Source: an uncultured Ilyobacter sp. (GTDB taxonomy: Bacteria > Fusobacteriota > Fusobacteriia > Fusobacteriales > Fusobacteriaceae). From it: a stretch of 64,000 nucleotides of DNA. The stretch spans positions 558,001 to 622,000 of the forward strand of contig NZ_OY764059.1 of NCBI RefSeq assembly GCF_963668085.1. Direction: 5' to 3'. Both the position numbers and the translations under genes were made by a program. Positions 17,965-25,622 of this stretch are shown here, one piece after another; position 1 is the stretch's first letter; every line of letters begins with the position of its first letter. The notes beneath the pieces were generated by a model, which ran no database searches, had not been told where the DNA came from, and was given only the letters and a program-made list of their open reading frames with translations.

Positions 17965-18837
17965 ATGGCAGATTTAGAGGGAAATAAAAATGCTAAAAAT
18001 TTTCATTTGGATAAAAAATCAAAATTAGAAGGGTTTCATGTTAAGGGTTTAAATCATAGTGACTGGGGGATGAAAACAAGGCTGTCAAAGATATTTAATG
18101 AAAAATCTGGAAACTCGGTGATTTTGGCTTTTGATCACGGATATATAATGGGTCCCACATCTGGTTTAGAAAGACTGGATATAGCAGTTCCTCCATTACT
18201 ACCTCACATAGATGTACTCATGGCAACAAGGGGAGGACTCAGGAGTTGCATATCTCCTGCTTGTGGCAAAGGAATCGCTCTGAGGTGCACAGCAGGAAGG
18301 TCTGTATTAGACGACGATATGTCAAATGAATTTAAGGTGGTTGGTATAGAGGAAGTAATAAGAATGAACGCTTCGTGTATGGCTATTCAGGTTTTTATTG
18401 GTTCCAAAAATCAACATGAGAATTTGAAAGAGCTTAACAGAGCGGTGAATGAGGGGATGCAGTATGGCATACCCATAATGGGAGTAGTTGCAGTAGGAAA
18501 AGAAATGAGCAGAACAAAAGAATATTTTCTGCTGGCAACAAGAATGATTGCTGAATTTGGAGCTCATATAATAAAAACATACTACTGTGAAGGATTTGAA
18601 GAAATAGTAGCAGCCTGTCCTGTTCCCATTGTAGTAGCAGGAGGGAAAAAAGTACCGGAAAAAGACGCCTTAACCCTTACATATAAGGCCATAAAGGCAG
18701 GGGCTAGAGGTGTAGACATGGGAAGGAATATTTTCCAGGCAGAAAATCCTGTAGCCATGGCAGAAGCCGTAAACCTCATCGTACATAAGAAATATACAGA
18801 TGAAAAAGCATATGAAGTTTATCTAAAGAATAAATAG
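17965..18837 (+). CDS. LsrF-like class I aldolase/thiolase
   Basis: A 290-residue protein that looks like E. coli LsrF over its whole length (for example LAFDHGY, VPPLLPHIDVLM, CPVPIVVAGGKK, RGVDMGRNIFQ). LsrF cleaves the phosphorylated autoinducer-2 derivative, giving dihydroxyacetone phosphate and acetyl-CoA. The Schiff-base lysine corresponds to Lys204 in HIIKTYYCEG. ATG 17965 is preferred over TTG 17950, which overlaps the GAGGAGA ribosome site. Here it sits with a DhaKL pair instead of LsrK and LsrG and without Lsr transporter genes, so the exact substrate is open. Confidence 0.85.
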   Translation: MADLEGNKNAKNFHLDKKSKLEGFHVKGLNHSDWGMKTRLSKIFNEKSGNSVILAFDHGYIMGPTSGLERLDIAVPPLLPHIDVLMATRGGLRSCISPACGKGIALRCTAGRSVLDDDMSNEFKVVGIEEVIRMNASCMAIQVFIGSKNQHENLKELNRAVNEGMQYGIPIMGVVAVGKEMSRTKEYFLLATRMIAEFGAHIIKTYYCEGFEEIVAACPVPIVVAGGKKVPEKDALTLTYKAIKAGARGVDMGRNIFQAENPVAMAEAVNLIVHKKYTDEKAYEVYLKNK

Positions 18838-18874
18838 AATTACTAATCTGTAAGTTGTAGATAAGGAGGACAAA

Positions 18875-19393
18875 ATGACTAAAAAAGAATATATAGTGGG
18901 TCCAATAATTGTAGCGGTTATAGCCATGTCAGTTCAGGTAATAGATCAAACTTCAATTTTAAATATTTTAGCAATAGGTGCTGGATTTGGATGGGTTTCT
19001 TTTCAAGCATGGGCTTGTTATTTTTTAGCAGGATGTACACCTAAAGGCGGGATAAGAACATTTAATAGTTATCTATTGGGGTGTATAGCTTCTATTGCCA
19101 TAATGATATTAGGTGGAACTTTGTCTCAAGTACTTGGATTTTTCGGATTTCCAATAGCAATCTTAATATGTGTTGTTCCTGTTATATGTCTGGAAAAATC
19201 AGGTGAATGGTTTGATTTTGTACCGGCTTTATTTATAGGTGCAGGGGCATTCTTTGGATTTATGAGTTACGTTCCAGGAGCCACATATGTAAATGCTACT
19301 GTGACTATAATGATCTATTGTTTGCTAGGATTATTAGCCGGATATTTTACTATTTTATTTAGAACAAAATATGAAATGATTTTAAATAAATAA
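18875..19393 (+). CDS. DUF1097-family membrane protein
   Basis: A 172-residue integral-membrane protein with about five or six hydrophobic helices. It resembles the DUF1097/YcdZ family: WVSFQAWACYFLAGCTPKGG near residues 44-63 matches the family pattern, with a later FVPALFIGAGAFFGF. The function is unknown. In this operon it is the only membrane protein, so it may be a facilitator or channel for the compound that the DhaKL and LsrF-like enzymes use; this is inference from context. AAGGAGG precedes ATG 18875. Confidence 0.72.
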   Translation: MTKKEYIVGPIIVAVIAMSVQVIDQTSILNILAIGAGFGWVSFQAWACYFLAGCTPKGGIRTFNSYLLGCIASIAIMILGGTLSQVLGFFGFPIAILICVVPVICLEKSGEWFDFVPALFIGAGAFFGFMSYVPGATYVNATVTIMIYCLLGLLAGYFTILFRTKYEMILNK

Positions 19394-19408
19394 AAAAGGA
19401 GATAAAAA

Positions 19409-19726
19409 ATGGATATATTACATATAGGTGTTATAACAAATGTTCCTGTAGATGGGGAAACTTATAATGATGGTCTAAAAGTACATTTAACAGATCCAGA
19501 AAAGCATCCTTTTAAATACGAATTTTTGAGATTTGAAGACGGTTCTCCATTACATAAAAGAATTCAGACAGAACCTCACATCGCTATAAAAGTAGATTCA
19601 ATAGAAGAAGAAATATCAAAAGCAACTGAAGTTTTATCCGATGAAATGGATTGTGGTGGCGGAATGTTTATAAGGTTTGCCGATATAGACGGTTTCTTAT
19701 TTGAATTTACAGAATTTAGAAATTAA
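19409..19726 (+). CDS. Small VOC/glyoxalase-like protein
   Basis: A 105-residue protein that I cannot assign firmly. The layout (a first strand DILHIGVITN, a middle PHIAIKVDSIEEEI and a final FADIDGFLFEFTEF) suits half of a vicinal-oxygen-chelate/glyoxalase fold, with a possible metal ligand in PHIAIKV and a glutamate in FEF. Such proteins act as isomerases or lyases on dicarbonyl compounds. As last gene of the DhaLK/LsrF-like operon it could take the place of the LsrG isomerase, with which it shows no visible similarity. Ribosome site AAAGGAG; a strong terminator follows. Confidence 0.6.
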   Translation: MDILHIGVITNVPVDGETYNDGLKVHLTDPEKHPFKYEFLRFEDGSPLHKRIQTEPHIAIKVDSIEEEISKATEVLSDEMDCGGGMFIRFADIDGFLFEFTEFRN

Positions 19727-19737
19727 TTTGAACTATA

Positions 19738-19795
19738 AGACCTTCCTAGTTATTGGCGGCAGAAGCCTAATAATCAGGAGGGTCTGGTTTTTTAT
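19738..19795 (+). terminator. Terminator of the DhaLK/LsrF-like operon
   Basis: A long imperfect hairpin from AGACCTTCCTAG (19738) to AGGAGGGTCT (19776-19785) with an inner GGC/GCC stem, followed by a T-rich tail. Confidence 0.8.
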
Positions 19796-19825
19796 TTTTA
19801 GAATTTTAAATTGACGAATCTTTGG

Positions 19826-19855
19826 GTGACAAAATTTATAATTTTATTGTATAAT
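19826..19855 (+). promoter_or_regulatory. Promoter of the LsrR-like regulator gene
   Basis: GTGACA (19826-19831) and TATAAT (19850-19855) are 18 bases apart. No copy of the ACAAATGT operator is visible here, so the regulator may not control itself through that site. Confidence 0.5.
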
Positions 19856-19888
19856 GTTCTAACAAATAATATTTTGGAGTGTTTTCTG

Positions 19889-20833
19889 ATGATTTATGAG
19901 ATTGATAAAATAAAAAAAATTGTAGATGTTGCTAGGATGTATTATGAACAAAATTTGACACAAAATGAAATAGCCAAAGCTTTATCTATCTCTAGGCCAT
20001 CTATAAGTAAAATGCTGGCTGAAGCAAAAAATTTAGGGATCGTAAAAATTACTATAACTTCTCCTCTTGAACAAAATGAAGAACTTTTAAAAAATATAAA
20101 AGAGACTTTTAATCTAAAAGGTGGAATTATAGTTCATGGAGCAGCTTCTGAAAAAGTAAACAATGCTTTTATAACCAATGAAAGTGCAGTATATATAATG
20201 GATAAGTTAACCAAGGCTAATAAAATAGGGCTTGGTTGGGGAAAAATGATAAATTCCATTGTAAAAAGAATAAGTGAAACCTCTTCTGTAAAAACTTCGG
20301 GAGTAATCTGTCCATTGCTGGGTAACTCGGTAACTCCTTATGAAGAATATCATCCTGATTCCCTTGTAAGAGAATTAGGGGAAAAAATGGGACTTAAGCC
20401 ATTTTATATATATTCCCCAACATTTTTCGAAAGTAAAGAAGAATTCGAAGGCTTTTTAAATTTGGAAAATCAAAAGATAATAAATAATCTTTGGAATTCT
20501 TTAGATATTGCCATATTAAATATAGATAATCATCCATCAGTACCTGATTTTGCAACTGCTTCACGTTTTGGTGAAAGTTTACATATAAAAAAAATTATTG
20601 GTCACATGATTTCATATTACTATAATATAGATGGTGAAATTTTAGATAGTTCTAGTGACTATACAAACCATATTAGTTTAGCTGATCTTAAAAATACCAA
20701 AACAGTGATCGGAGTTTGTTCTGCTGATACAAATGTTAAATCAGTAATCGGAGCTCTAAAAACAGGCTTAATAACACATCTTATAATAGACGATGAGTTG
20801 GCAGGAAAGGTTCTAGAAGCAATAAGTAAATAG
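19889..20833 (+). CDS. SorC/LsrR-family transcriptional regulator
   Basis: A 314-residue regulator with an N-terminal helix-turn-helix (MYYEQNLTQNEIAKALSISR and following PSISKML, about residues 16-42) and a C-terminal sugar-phosphate-binding SorC domain (GIIVHGA, GLGWGKMI, and VIGVCSADTN near the end). Length and layout match LsrR, the repressor released by phospho-AI-2. It lies right after the DhaLK/LsrF-like operon and is the best candidate for the protein that binds the ACAAATGT palindromes at 16185-16249. ATG 19889 follows TTGGAG; an upstream TTG at 19811 would put the promoter inside the gene. Confidence 0.87.
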   Translation: MIYEIDKIKKIVDVARMYYEQNLTQNEIAKALSISRPSISKMLAEAKNLGIVKITITSPLEQNEELLKNIKETFNLKGGIIVHGAASEKVNNAFITNESAVYIMDKLTKANKIGLGWGKMINSIVKRISETSSVKTSGVICPLLGNSVTPYEEYHPDSLVRELGEKMGLKPFYIYSPTFFESKEEFEGFLNLENQKIINNLWNSLDIAILNIDNHPSVPDFATASRFGESLHIKKIIGHMISYYYNIDGEILDSSSDYTNHISLADLKNTKTVIGVCSADTNVKSVIGALKTGLITHLIIDDELAGKVLEAISK

Positions 20834-20875
20834 GAAGCATTGCACAATACCAATAGTATTGTGTAATGCTTCCTA
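20831..20875. terminator. Terminator between converging genes
   Basis: A 20-bp stem with one GU pair, TAGGAAGCATTGCACAATAC (20831-20850) with 20856-20875, starts in the regulator stop codon and faces the converging rlpA-like gene. T-runs are weak on both sides. Confidence 0.7.
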
Positions 20876-20898
20876 TTAATTTAAAAGTTTATTTTGAA

Positions 20899-21312
20899 TT
20901 AGCTCTTGTATCTGAATGTTTCTGAGTCATCTAAAATCTCTATTTTTACAGGTACCACTCCGCTATTGAGCGAAGCTATACTTTCAAAGGCCTTTGGGCT
21001 TAGGTCTATTACCCTTCCCTTTACAAAAGGTCCACGGTCATTTATCTTTACCCTCACACTTTTTCCATTGTTCAAATTAGTGACACGCACTATGGTACCA
21101 AAAGGAAGAGATTTGTGTGCTGCAGTATAATATCTAATATTATACTTTTCACCGCTGGCAGTTAGCCGCCCATGGAACTCTTTTCCATACCAGGAAGCCA
21201 TGCCCCTTAGAGTATGAGTTTTAGAATAAACTTCTGTTTTCTTTGAAACAGCAGAACATCCAGATACTAGTAAAACTATCAAAATTATAAAAATATTAAA
21301 TTTATTTTTCAT
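20899..21312 (-). CDS. RlpA-like lipoprotein (double-psi beta-barrel)
   Basis: A 137-residue lipoprotein with lipobox VSGC (Cys19) and one RlpA-type double-psi beta-barrel. Visible family segments are [42 protein letters not shown] and GRVIDLSP. The catalytic aspartate of RlpA lytic transglycosylases appears in NDRGP. No SPOR domain is attached. It may cleave peptidoglycan strands at the cell surface. The start is 3 bases after the aspA stop, so it is cotranscribed with hydF and aspA on the minus strand, although the functional link is not obvious. Confidence 0.87.
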   Translation of the reverse strand: MKNKFNIFIILIVLLVSGCSAVSKKTEVYSKTHTLRGMASWYGKEFHGRLTASGEKYNIRYYTAAHKSLPFGTIVRVTNLNNGKSVRVKINDRGPFVKGRVIDLSPKAFESIASLNSGVVPVKIEILDDSETFRYKS

Positions 21313-21315
21313 AAA

Positions 21316-22650
21316 TCACTCCTTTACTAGACCCTTCTCTTTTAAAATTTCATCATATGATTTTCCAGTTTTTTCACATTCTTTCAGAATTTCAGATAGA
21401 AGTTCATAACCTAGCTGGTCTATATGGCTAGTTATAGTTGAAAGGCTAGCTCTCAGATGTTTTTCGCATTTTTCTTTATCAGCAGTAATACCTTTGACGA
21501 CCTTTTCTCTGAATATCTTAATCCCGTCTCTTAAAACCTCTATACTTTCCAGGACAGACTCGGAAATAATAGGAGTGAGTGCATTTAACTCAAACTCTCC
21601 CTCAGCCGCCGCCGCCGAAATAATCAGGTCATTTCCCTGTACTTTATGAAATATCTGCTTTATAAATTCTGCTCCTACAGGGTTTATTTTTCCAGGCATT
21701 ATAGAGGACCCCATCTGTATAGAAGGAAGTTTTATCTCCCCTATACCGCCATTTGGCCCCGAAGACATAAGCCTAAGATCATTGGATATCTTATTTAAGT
21801 TAACGGCCATTGTTTTCAGAAGACCTGACACCTCTACAAAAACATCTAGGTTTTGAGTGGCATCTATTAGATTTTCTGCCCTTGCGAGACCGTATCCTGT
21901 TAGTCTTTTTAGTTCTTCAGTCACATAATAACGATATTTCAGACTTGCCCCTACACCGGTTCCTATGGCAGTTCCCCCGATGTTGATTCTCCTTATCCTT
22001 TCTTCTATCTTGTATAGCCTCCAACGGTCTCTAGATATAGCTTCGGCAAAGGCTCCGAAACTCTGCCCCAAGGTGAGGGGGACGGCATCTTGAAGCTGTG
22101 TTCTTCCCAATTTGAATATAGAGGAGAACTCTTTTTCTTTTTTTTGCAGTTCCTCTTGGAGAGTCATGGCTTCTGTTACCAGTTCTCTTAGGATTCTGAT
22201 TACAGTTATCTTTACTGCAGTAGGGTACACGTCATTGGTACTCTGGCTGAGGTTGACATCTTCTATGGGGTTTATGAGATCATATCTTCCCTTTTCTTCT
22301 CCCATCTCTTCTAGGGCAGCATTTGCAATTACCTCATTTGCATTCATATTTGTAGAAGTACCTGCACCTCCCTGGATGGCAGAGAGTGGGAACTCAGATT
22401 CTAGATCTCCATTATACACCCTTTCACAGGCTCTTACGATATAGTTTTTTTTATCTTCATCGAGTTTTCCAGCTTTAAAATTGGCCTCGGCAGCAGCAAG
22501 TTTGACCAGGGCAAAGCTCTTTATCAATTCTGGGTTTGTTTTTTTCCCATTTTTAAGGTAGAAATTTTCTGCCGCTCTTTGAGTGTGTATTCCGTAATAT
22601 CTGGTTTTAGGTATTTCTAGTTCCCCTATACCGTCTTTTTCAATTCTCAT
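21316..22650 (-). CDS. aspA: Aspartate ammonia-lyase (aspartase)
   Basis: A 444-residue member of the aspartase/fumarase superfamily. It should convert L-aspartate to fumarate and ammonium in the cytosol. The signature GSSIMPGKINPV is at residues 314-325, and TSTNMNANEVIAN and LSQSTNDVYPTA near the substrate site are intact. The C-terminus fits aspartase better than fumarase (GKSYDEILKEKGLVKE). It is 15 bases downstream of hydF, a pairing known from hydrogenase-maturation operons of other anaerobes. Fumarate could also serve as electron acceptor. The aspartase assignment over fumarase is likely but not proven. Confidence 0.88.
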   Translation of the reverse strand: MRIEKDGIGELEIPKTRYYGIHTQRAAENFYLKNGKKTNPELIKSFALVKLAAAEANFKAGKLDEDKKNYIVRACERVYNGDLESEFPLSAIQGGAGTSTNMNANEVIANAALEEMGEEKGRYDLINPIEDVNLSQSTNDVYPTAVKITVIRILRELVTEAMTLQEELQKKEKEFSSIFKLGRTQLQDAVPLTLGQSFGAFAEAISRDRWRLYKIEERIRRINIGGTAIGTGVGASLKYRYYVTEELKRLTGYGLARAENLIDATQNLDVFVEVSGLLKTMAVNLNKISNDLRLMSSGPNGGIGEIKLPSIQMGSSIMPGKINPVGAEFIKQIFHKVQGNDLIISAAAAEGEFELNALTPIISESVLESIEVLRDGIKIFREKVVKGITADKEKCEKHLRASLSTITSHIDQLGYELLSEILKECEKTGKSYDEILKEKGLVKE

Positions 22651-22665
22651 ATCTTACTGTCCTCC

Positions 22666-23895
22666 TTAATCTTCTAGCCATTCGAAATATACCTCTGGAA
22701 AAGGTTTCAGTGCCCTGTCTAAAATTCCATGGAGAGTGGCTATGCAGAGTCCGTAATTTAGTACAGGGACTCCCTGTACTGAACTGGCTTCAATCCTAGA
22801 AAGCATCTCTTTTCTGTTTAGAGTGCAGCCTCCGCAGTGTATTACAAGCTTATAATCTGAAAGATTGTCCGGATAATCTCTTCCTGCACAAAAGTCAAAG
22901 GTGAGATCACTTTCGATGTTCTGACGAATCCATCTGGGGATTTTTACCCTGCCGATATCGTCTGGCTGGGCATGATGTGTACAAGCCTCTGCCATGAGGA
23001 CCTTGTCCCCGGCCTTTAGATTTTTTAATATTTTCGCTCCCTTGACCATCTTCATTAGATCCCCCTTGTATCTTGCAAAAAGTATGGAGAAGGATGTAAG
23101 GAGAATATCATCTGGAGTATCTGCTGAAACCTTTGAAAATTCCTGAGAGTCGGTGATTACCAGTTTGGGTTTATCTTTTAATTTATCAAGGGTCCACCGA
23201 AGCTCTCTCTCCTTGCACACATGAAAGATCCCGTCATTGTCTAGGATGTCCCTCATAGTCTGTACCTGGGGAAGGATGAGCCTTCCCTTTGGCATTCCAG
23301 TGTCTACAGGTATCACAAGAACTATGCTTTCCCCTGGATTTATTAGGTCTCCAACTATGGTAGGCTGTTCAAATTCATTGGGAGAAAATTTAATAATGAG
23401 TTCTTTTAGGGTATGAATCTCCTCTTTAAGTTGTGCCGATACAGCTACATGAGGGATCTCTTTTGTTTTTAATTCTTTGATGAATTCTGCATCTGTTGGG
23501 ATTATATCTTTTTTGTTTATAACTGTTATAAAAGGGATGTTTTTTTCCTCTAAAAGTTTTATTATCTCTCTGTCAAAGTCACTAAATCCCTCTCCTGTAA
23601 CTGTGAGAAGGGCAATATCGGTTTTTTTCAAAACTTCGAGACTTTTTTTGACCCTGAGTTCCCCTAGATCCCCTAGGTCATCAAGTCCCGCGGTGTCGAT
23701 TATGACACAGGGACCTATTGGAAGGATCTCCATAGCCTTATAAACCGGGTCTGTTGTGGTACCTGCATATTCTGAAACTATGGCAAGGTTTTGCCCTGTG
23801 AGGGCATTTATAAGTGTGGATTTTCCCATATTCCTTTTTCCAAATATAGCTATGTGAAGCCTGTTGGAACTAGGAGTTTTATTAAGTTCGGACAT
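22666..23895 (-). CDS. hydF: [FeFe]-hydrogenase maturation GTPase HydF
   Basis: HydF is the GTPase and scaffold on which the 2Fe subcluster of [FeFe] hydrogenase is assembled before transfer. The 409-residue protein has the Walker A loop GKRNMGKST at 19-27, G3 DTAGLDD, and NKKD. The cluster ligands fit the family pattern: C305-x-H307, then H353-C-G-G-C357 forty-five residues later. It is the first gene of the hydF-aspA-rlpA-like operon. hydG is 31 kb away in this window and hydE is not present here. The start ATG 23895 has ribosome site GAGGAACC. Confidence 0.96.
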   Translation of the reverse strand: MSELNKTPSSNRLHIAIFGKRNMGKSTLINALTGQNLAIVSEYAGTTTDPVYKAMEILPIGPCVIIDTAGLDDLGDLGELRVKKSLEVLKKTDIALLTVTGEGFSDFDREIIKLLEEKNIPFITVINKKDIIPTDAEFIKELKTKEIPHVAVSAQLKEEIHTLKELIIKFSPNEFEQPTIVGDLINPGESIVLVIPVDTGMPKGRLILPQVQTMRDILDNDGIFHVCKERELRWTLDKLKDKPKLVITDSQEFSKVSADTPDDILLTSFSILFARYKGDLMKMVKGAKILKNLKAGDKVLMAEACTHHAQPDDIGRVKIPRWIRQNIESDLTFDFCAGRDYPDNLSDYKLVIHCGGCTLNRKEMLSRIEASSVQGVPVLNYGLCIATLHGILDRALKPFPEVYFEWLED

Positions 23896-23963
23896 GGTTC
23901 CTCCTCAAAAATGAATATTATAGTTAGTTTTTCTATTATTAACATAAAAATAGTTATAAGGTC

Positions 23964-23993
23964 ATTATATTATAACTATGTGATTTTGTGCAA
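23964..23993 (-). promoter_or_regulatory. Promoter of the hydF operon
   Basis: Reading leftwards, TTGCAC (plus 23988-23993) and TATAAT (plus 23964-23969) are 18 bases apart, about 70 bases before the hydF start. Confidence 0.6.
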
Positions 23994-24032
23994 ACTTCTA
24001 TTTGAAAATAAATAAATACCAACCTAACCAAA

Positions 24033-24480
24033 GTTTCTTTATCGCTTTATTTAGGTTAAAGTATTGAATTTATAAGAATATTTGAGTCAAAAGATTTTGT
24101 CACGAATGAAAACCAATAAAAGGCAAAAAAAATTAACACGAATAAGGATAAAACTTTTTGACCACAGAGGACACAGAGAAAAGAAGAGAGTTTCACAGAG
24201 TTAAAACCAAAACTATAAATACTTTCTTTTGCGAAAGGTTTTTTTATCCCTTTTCTCTTGCCATTGACAAAATCAGCGTTAAGAATAACCGCAGTGAAAT
24301 CCTTAGAAAAAATCGACTGTCTGAGCGCAGCGAGTTTCGAGTTTTTCTTGGATTTTCAAGGTTATTTAGCTGATTTTTCACAGGCCTTGATTTTTGGTTA
24401 CTTTTCATTAAGGAAAAGTAACGGAACTTTGGATAAATTCAGTAATTTATCAGAATTCATTTCAAATATCAACTTGAACT
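24033..24480 (+). repeat. Composite intergenic repeat, copy A (core 24086-24422)
   Basis: This gene-free stretch carries a repeat whose core (24086-24422) matches 58528-58882 in the same orientation, with long identical runs such as AAAATCAGCGTTAAGAATAA and GATTTTCAAGGTTATTTAGC. The core includes a hairpin-prone block (GAAAAAATCGA with TCGAGTTTTTC, around 24308-24350) and ends with GTTACTTTTC/GGAAAAGTAAC. The left flank (about 24045-24080) and right flank (about 24430-24475) match the right and left flanks of copy B, but as reverse complements. Small reading frames across it lack ribosome sites. It separates hydF from the MBL hydrolase gene. Confidence 0.85.
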
Positions 24481-24541
24481 ACATAATATTAGAGTTTGGG
24501 ATGGTATTTTAAGTTGAGATTTTTTTAAAATAATTTAATGG

Positions 24542-24570
24542 TTCACAAATAAGTTTAATTATCTTATAAT
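24542..24570 (+). promoter_or_regulatory. Promoter of the MBL-fold hydrolase gene
   Basis: TTCACA (24542-24547) and TATAAT (24565-24570) are 17 bases apart, just before the GGAGG ribosome site. Confidence 0.6.
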
Positions 24571-24598
24571 AAATCTAAAAATGGAGGTAATAATAATT

Positions 24599-25225
24599 AT
24601 GAAAATAAAAACATTTTATTTGGGCGAAATGATGTCTTGTGCTTATCTTACTTGGGATGAGGATACAAAAGAGGCTTTTCTTTTTGACTGCGGTGGAGAA
24701 AACCTAGAAAACCTTTTTGCATTTTTGAGAGCCAATGAACTGACTTTAAAAAAAGTAATATTTACTCATGGACACCATGACCATATAGTGGGATTAGAAA
24801 AACTTCTTCAGCATATTTCAGATGTAGAGATTTATATAGGGGAAGAGGAAGAGAAGTTTCTCGCTGATGCCAACTTAAATCTTTCGGCCTTTTTAGGAAA
24901 AAGTTTCACCTATGAAGGGAAGGTAAAAACTGTAAAAGAGGGAGATATGATAGGAGGATTTAAGGTTATTGATACTCCAGGGCATACAGTGGGATCAAAA
25001 TGCTACTATAACTCCAAGGAAAAAATAATGATCTCAGGAGATACACTTTTTAGAAGAAGCTATGGTAGATACGATCTGCCTACAGGCAACGGGGAAGTTT
25101 TATTCAAAAGCTTGGGGAAAATATGTAACGAATATCCAGGAGAAACAAAGGTTTACAGCGGACATACAGAGGTTACTACTATTGGAGAAGAAAAAGTATT
25201 TCTTCAGATGAACGGTCTTATTTAA
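24599..25225 (+). CDS. MBL-fold metallo-hydrolase (glyoxalase II-like)
   Basis: A 208-residue cytosolic metallo-beta-lactamase-fold hydrolase of the small glyoxalase II-like (YcbL/GloB) type. The metal motif HxHxDH is complete (His57, His59, Asp61, His62 in THGHHDH). Further ligands appear in DTPGHT, SGDTLF and SGHTEVT. It probably hydrolyses a thioester, but the substrate is not predictable. ATG 24599 is preferred over ATG 24581 because the latter lies next to its own GGAGG. Monocistronic; an ArsR-type regulator follows behind its own promoter. Confidence 0.87.
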   Translation: MKIKTFYLGEMMSCAYLTWDEDTKEAFLFDCGGENLENLFAFLRANELTLKKVIFTHGHHDHIVGLEKLLQHISDVEIYIGEEEEKFLADANLNLSAFLGKSFTYEGKVKTVKEGDMIGGFKVIDTPGHTVGSKCYYNSKEKIMISGDTLFRRSYGRYDLPTGNGEVLFKSLGKICNEYPGETKVYSGHTEVTTIGEEKVFLQMNGLI

Positions 25226-25228
25226 GAT

Positions 25229-25257
25229 TTGACAATGCATGGGAAAAGTAGTATTCT
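25229..25257 (+). promoter_or_regulatory. Promoter of the ArsR-family gene
   Basis: TTGACA (25229-25234) and TATTCT (25252-25257) are 17 bases apart. ATATTATAATATAT follows directly and contains the palindrome ATATTATAATAT, a possible autoregulatory operator at the start of transcription. Confidence 0.65.
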
Positions 25258-25288
25258 GATATTATAATATATAAATAGGAGTAGAGTT

Positions 25289-25561
25289 GTGGAAATTGAT
25301 AAGGCTGTCTTATTGTTTAAAATGATGTCAAATCCCATAAGGCTTGGAATCTTAAAGGAGCTTTCTGAAAACGGTGTCCTTTGTGTAAGTAAGCTAGAAG
25401 AGGCCATAGGGTCTTCCCAGTCTAGTACTAGTCAACACCTTGCACATCTCAGAAACTCTGGAATACTTACTTGTCAGAAGAACGGTAAGAAGGTATGTTA
25501 TACCATAGCTGACAAGGATGTGGAGCAACTTATAAAAGGACTTGAACTAGAGGAAAATTAA
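25289..25561 (+). CDS. ArsR-family winged-helix regulator
   Basis: A 90-residue winged-helix repressor. The DNA-reading helix is in SSQSSTSQHLAHLR (about residues 42-55), preceded by NPIRLGILKEL. It lacks the usual CxC metal motif: the place where metal sensors carry ELCVC reads VLCVSK, with one cysteine (Cys32), and two more are at Cys62 and Cys70. A thiol-based redox or sulfide sensor of the BigR/SqrR kind is possible, which would fit the reductase gene next door, but this is inference. Start GTG 25289 with AGGAG upstream. Confidence 0.85.
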   Translation: MEIDKAVLLFKMMSNPIRLGILKELSENGVLCVSKLEEAIGSSQSSTSQHLAHLRNSGILTCQKNGKKVCYTIADKDVEQLIKGLELEEN

Positions 25562-25566
25562 ATTCA

Positions 25567-25606
25567 GAGACTGTCTTCTCATAGCGGATGGCAGTCTCCT
25601 TTTGTT
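25567..25606 (+). terminator. Terminator or attenuator between the ArsR gene and the reductase gene
   Basis: GAGACTGTC (25567-25575) pairs with GGCAGTCTC (25590-25598), followed by CTTTTGTTTT. It lies 17 bases before the next start codon, so the reductase may be expressed by partial read-through. Confidence 0.7.
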
Positions 25607-25622
25607 TTGAAAGGAGAGAACC

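Noticed and set aside
24158-24512. Two overlapping short reading frames (71 and 84 codons) in the gap after hydF
   Set aside because: They lie in the repeat core, lack ribosome sites and overlap in different frames; the matching frames are not kept in copy B.
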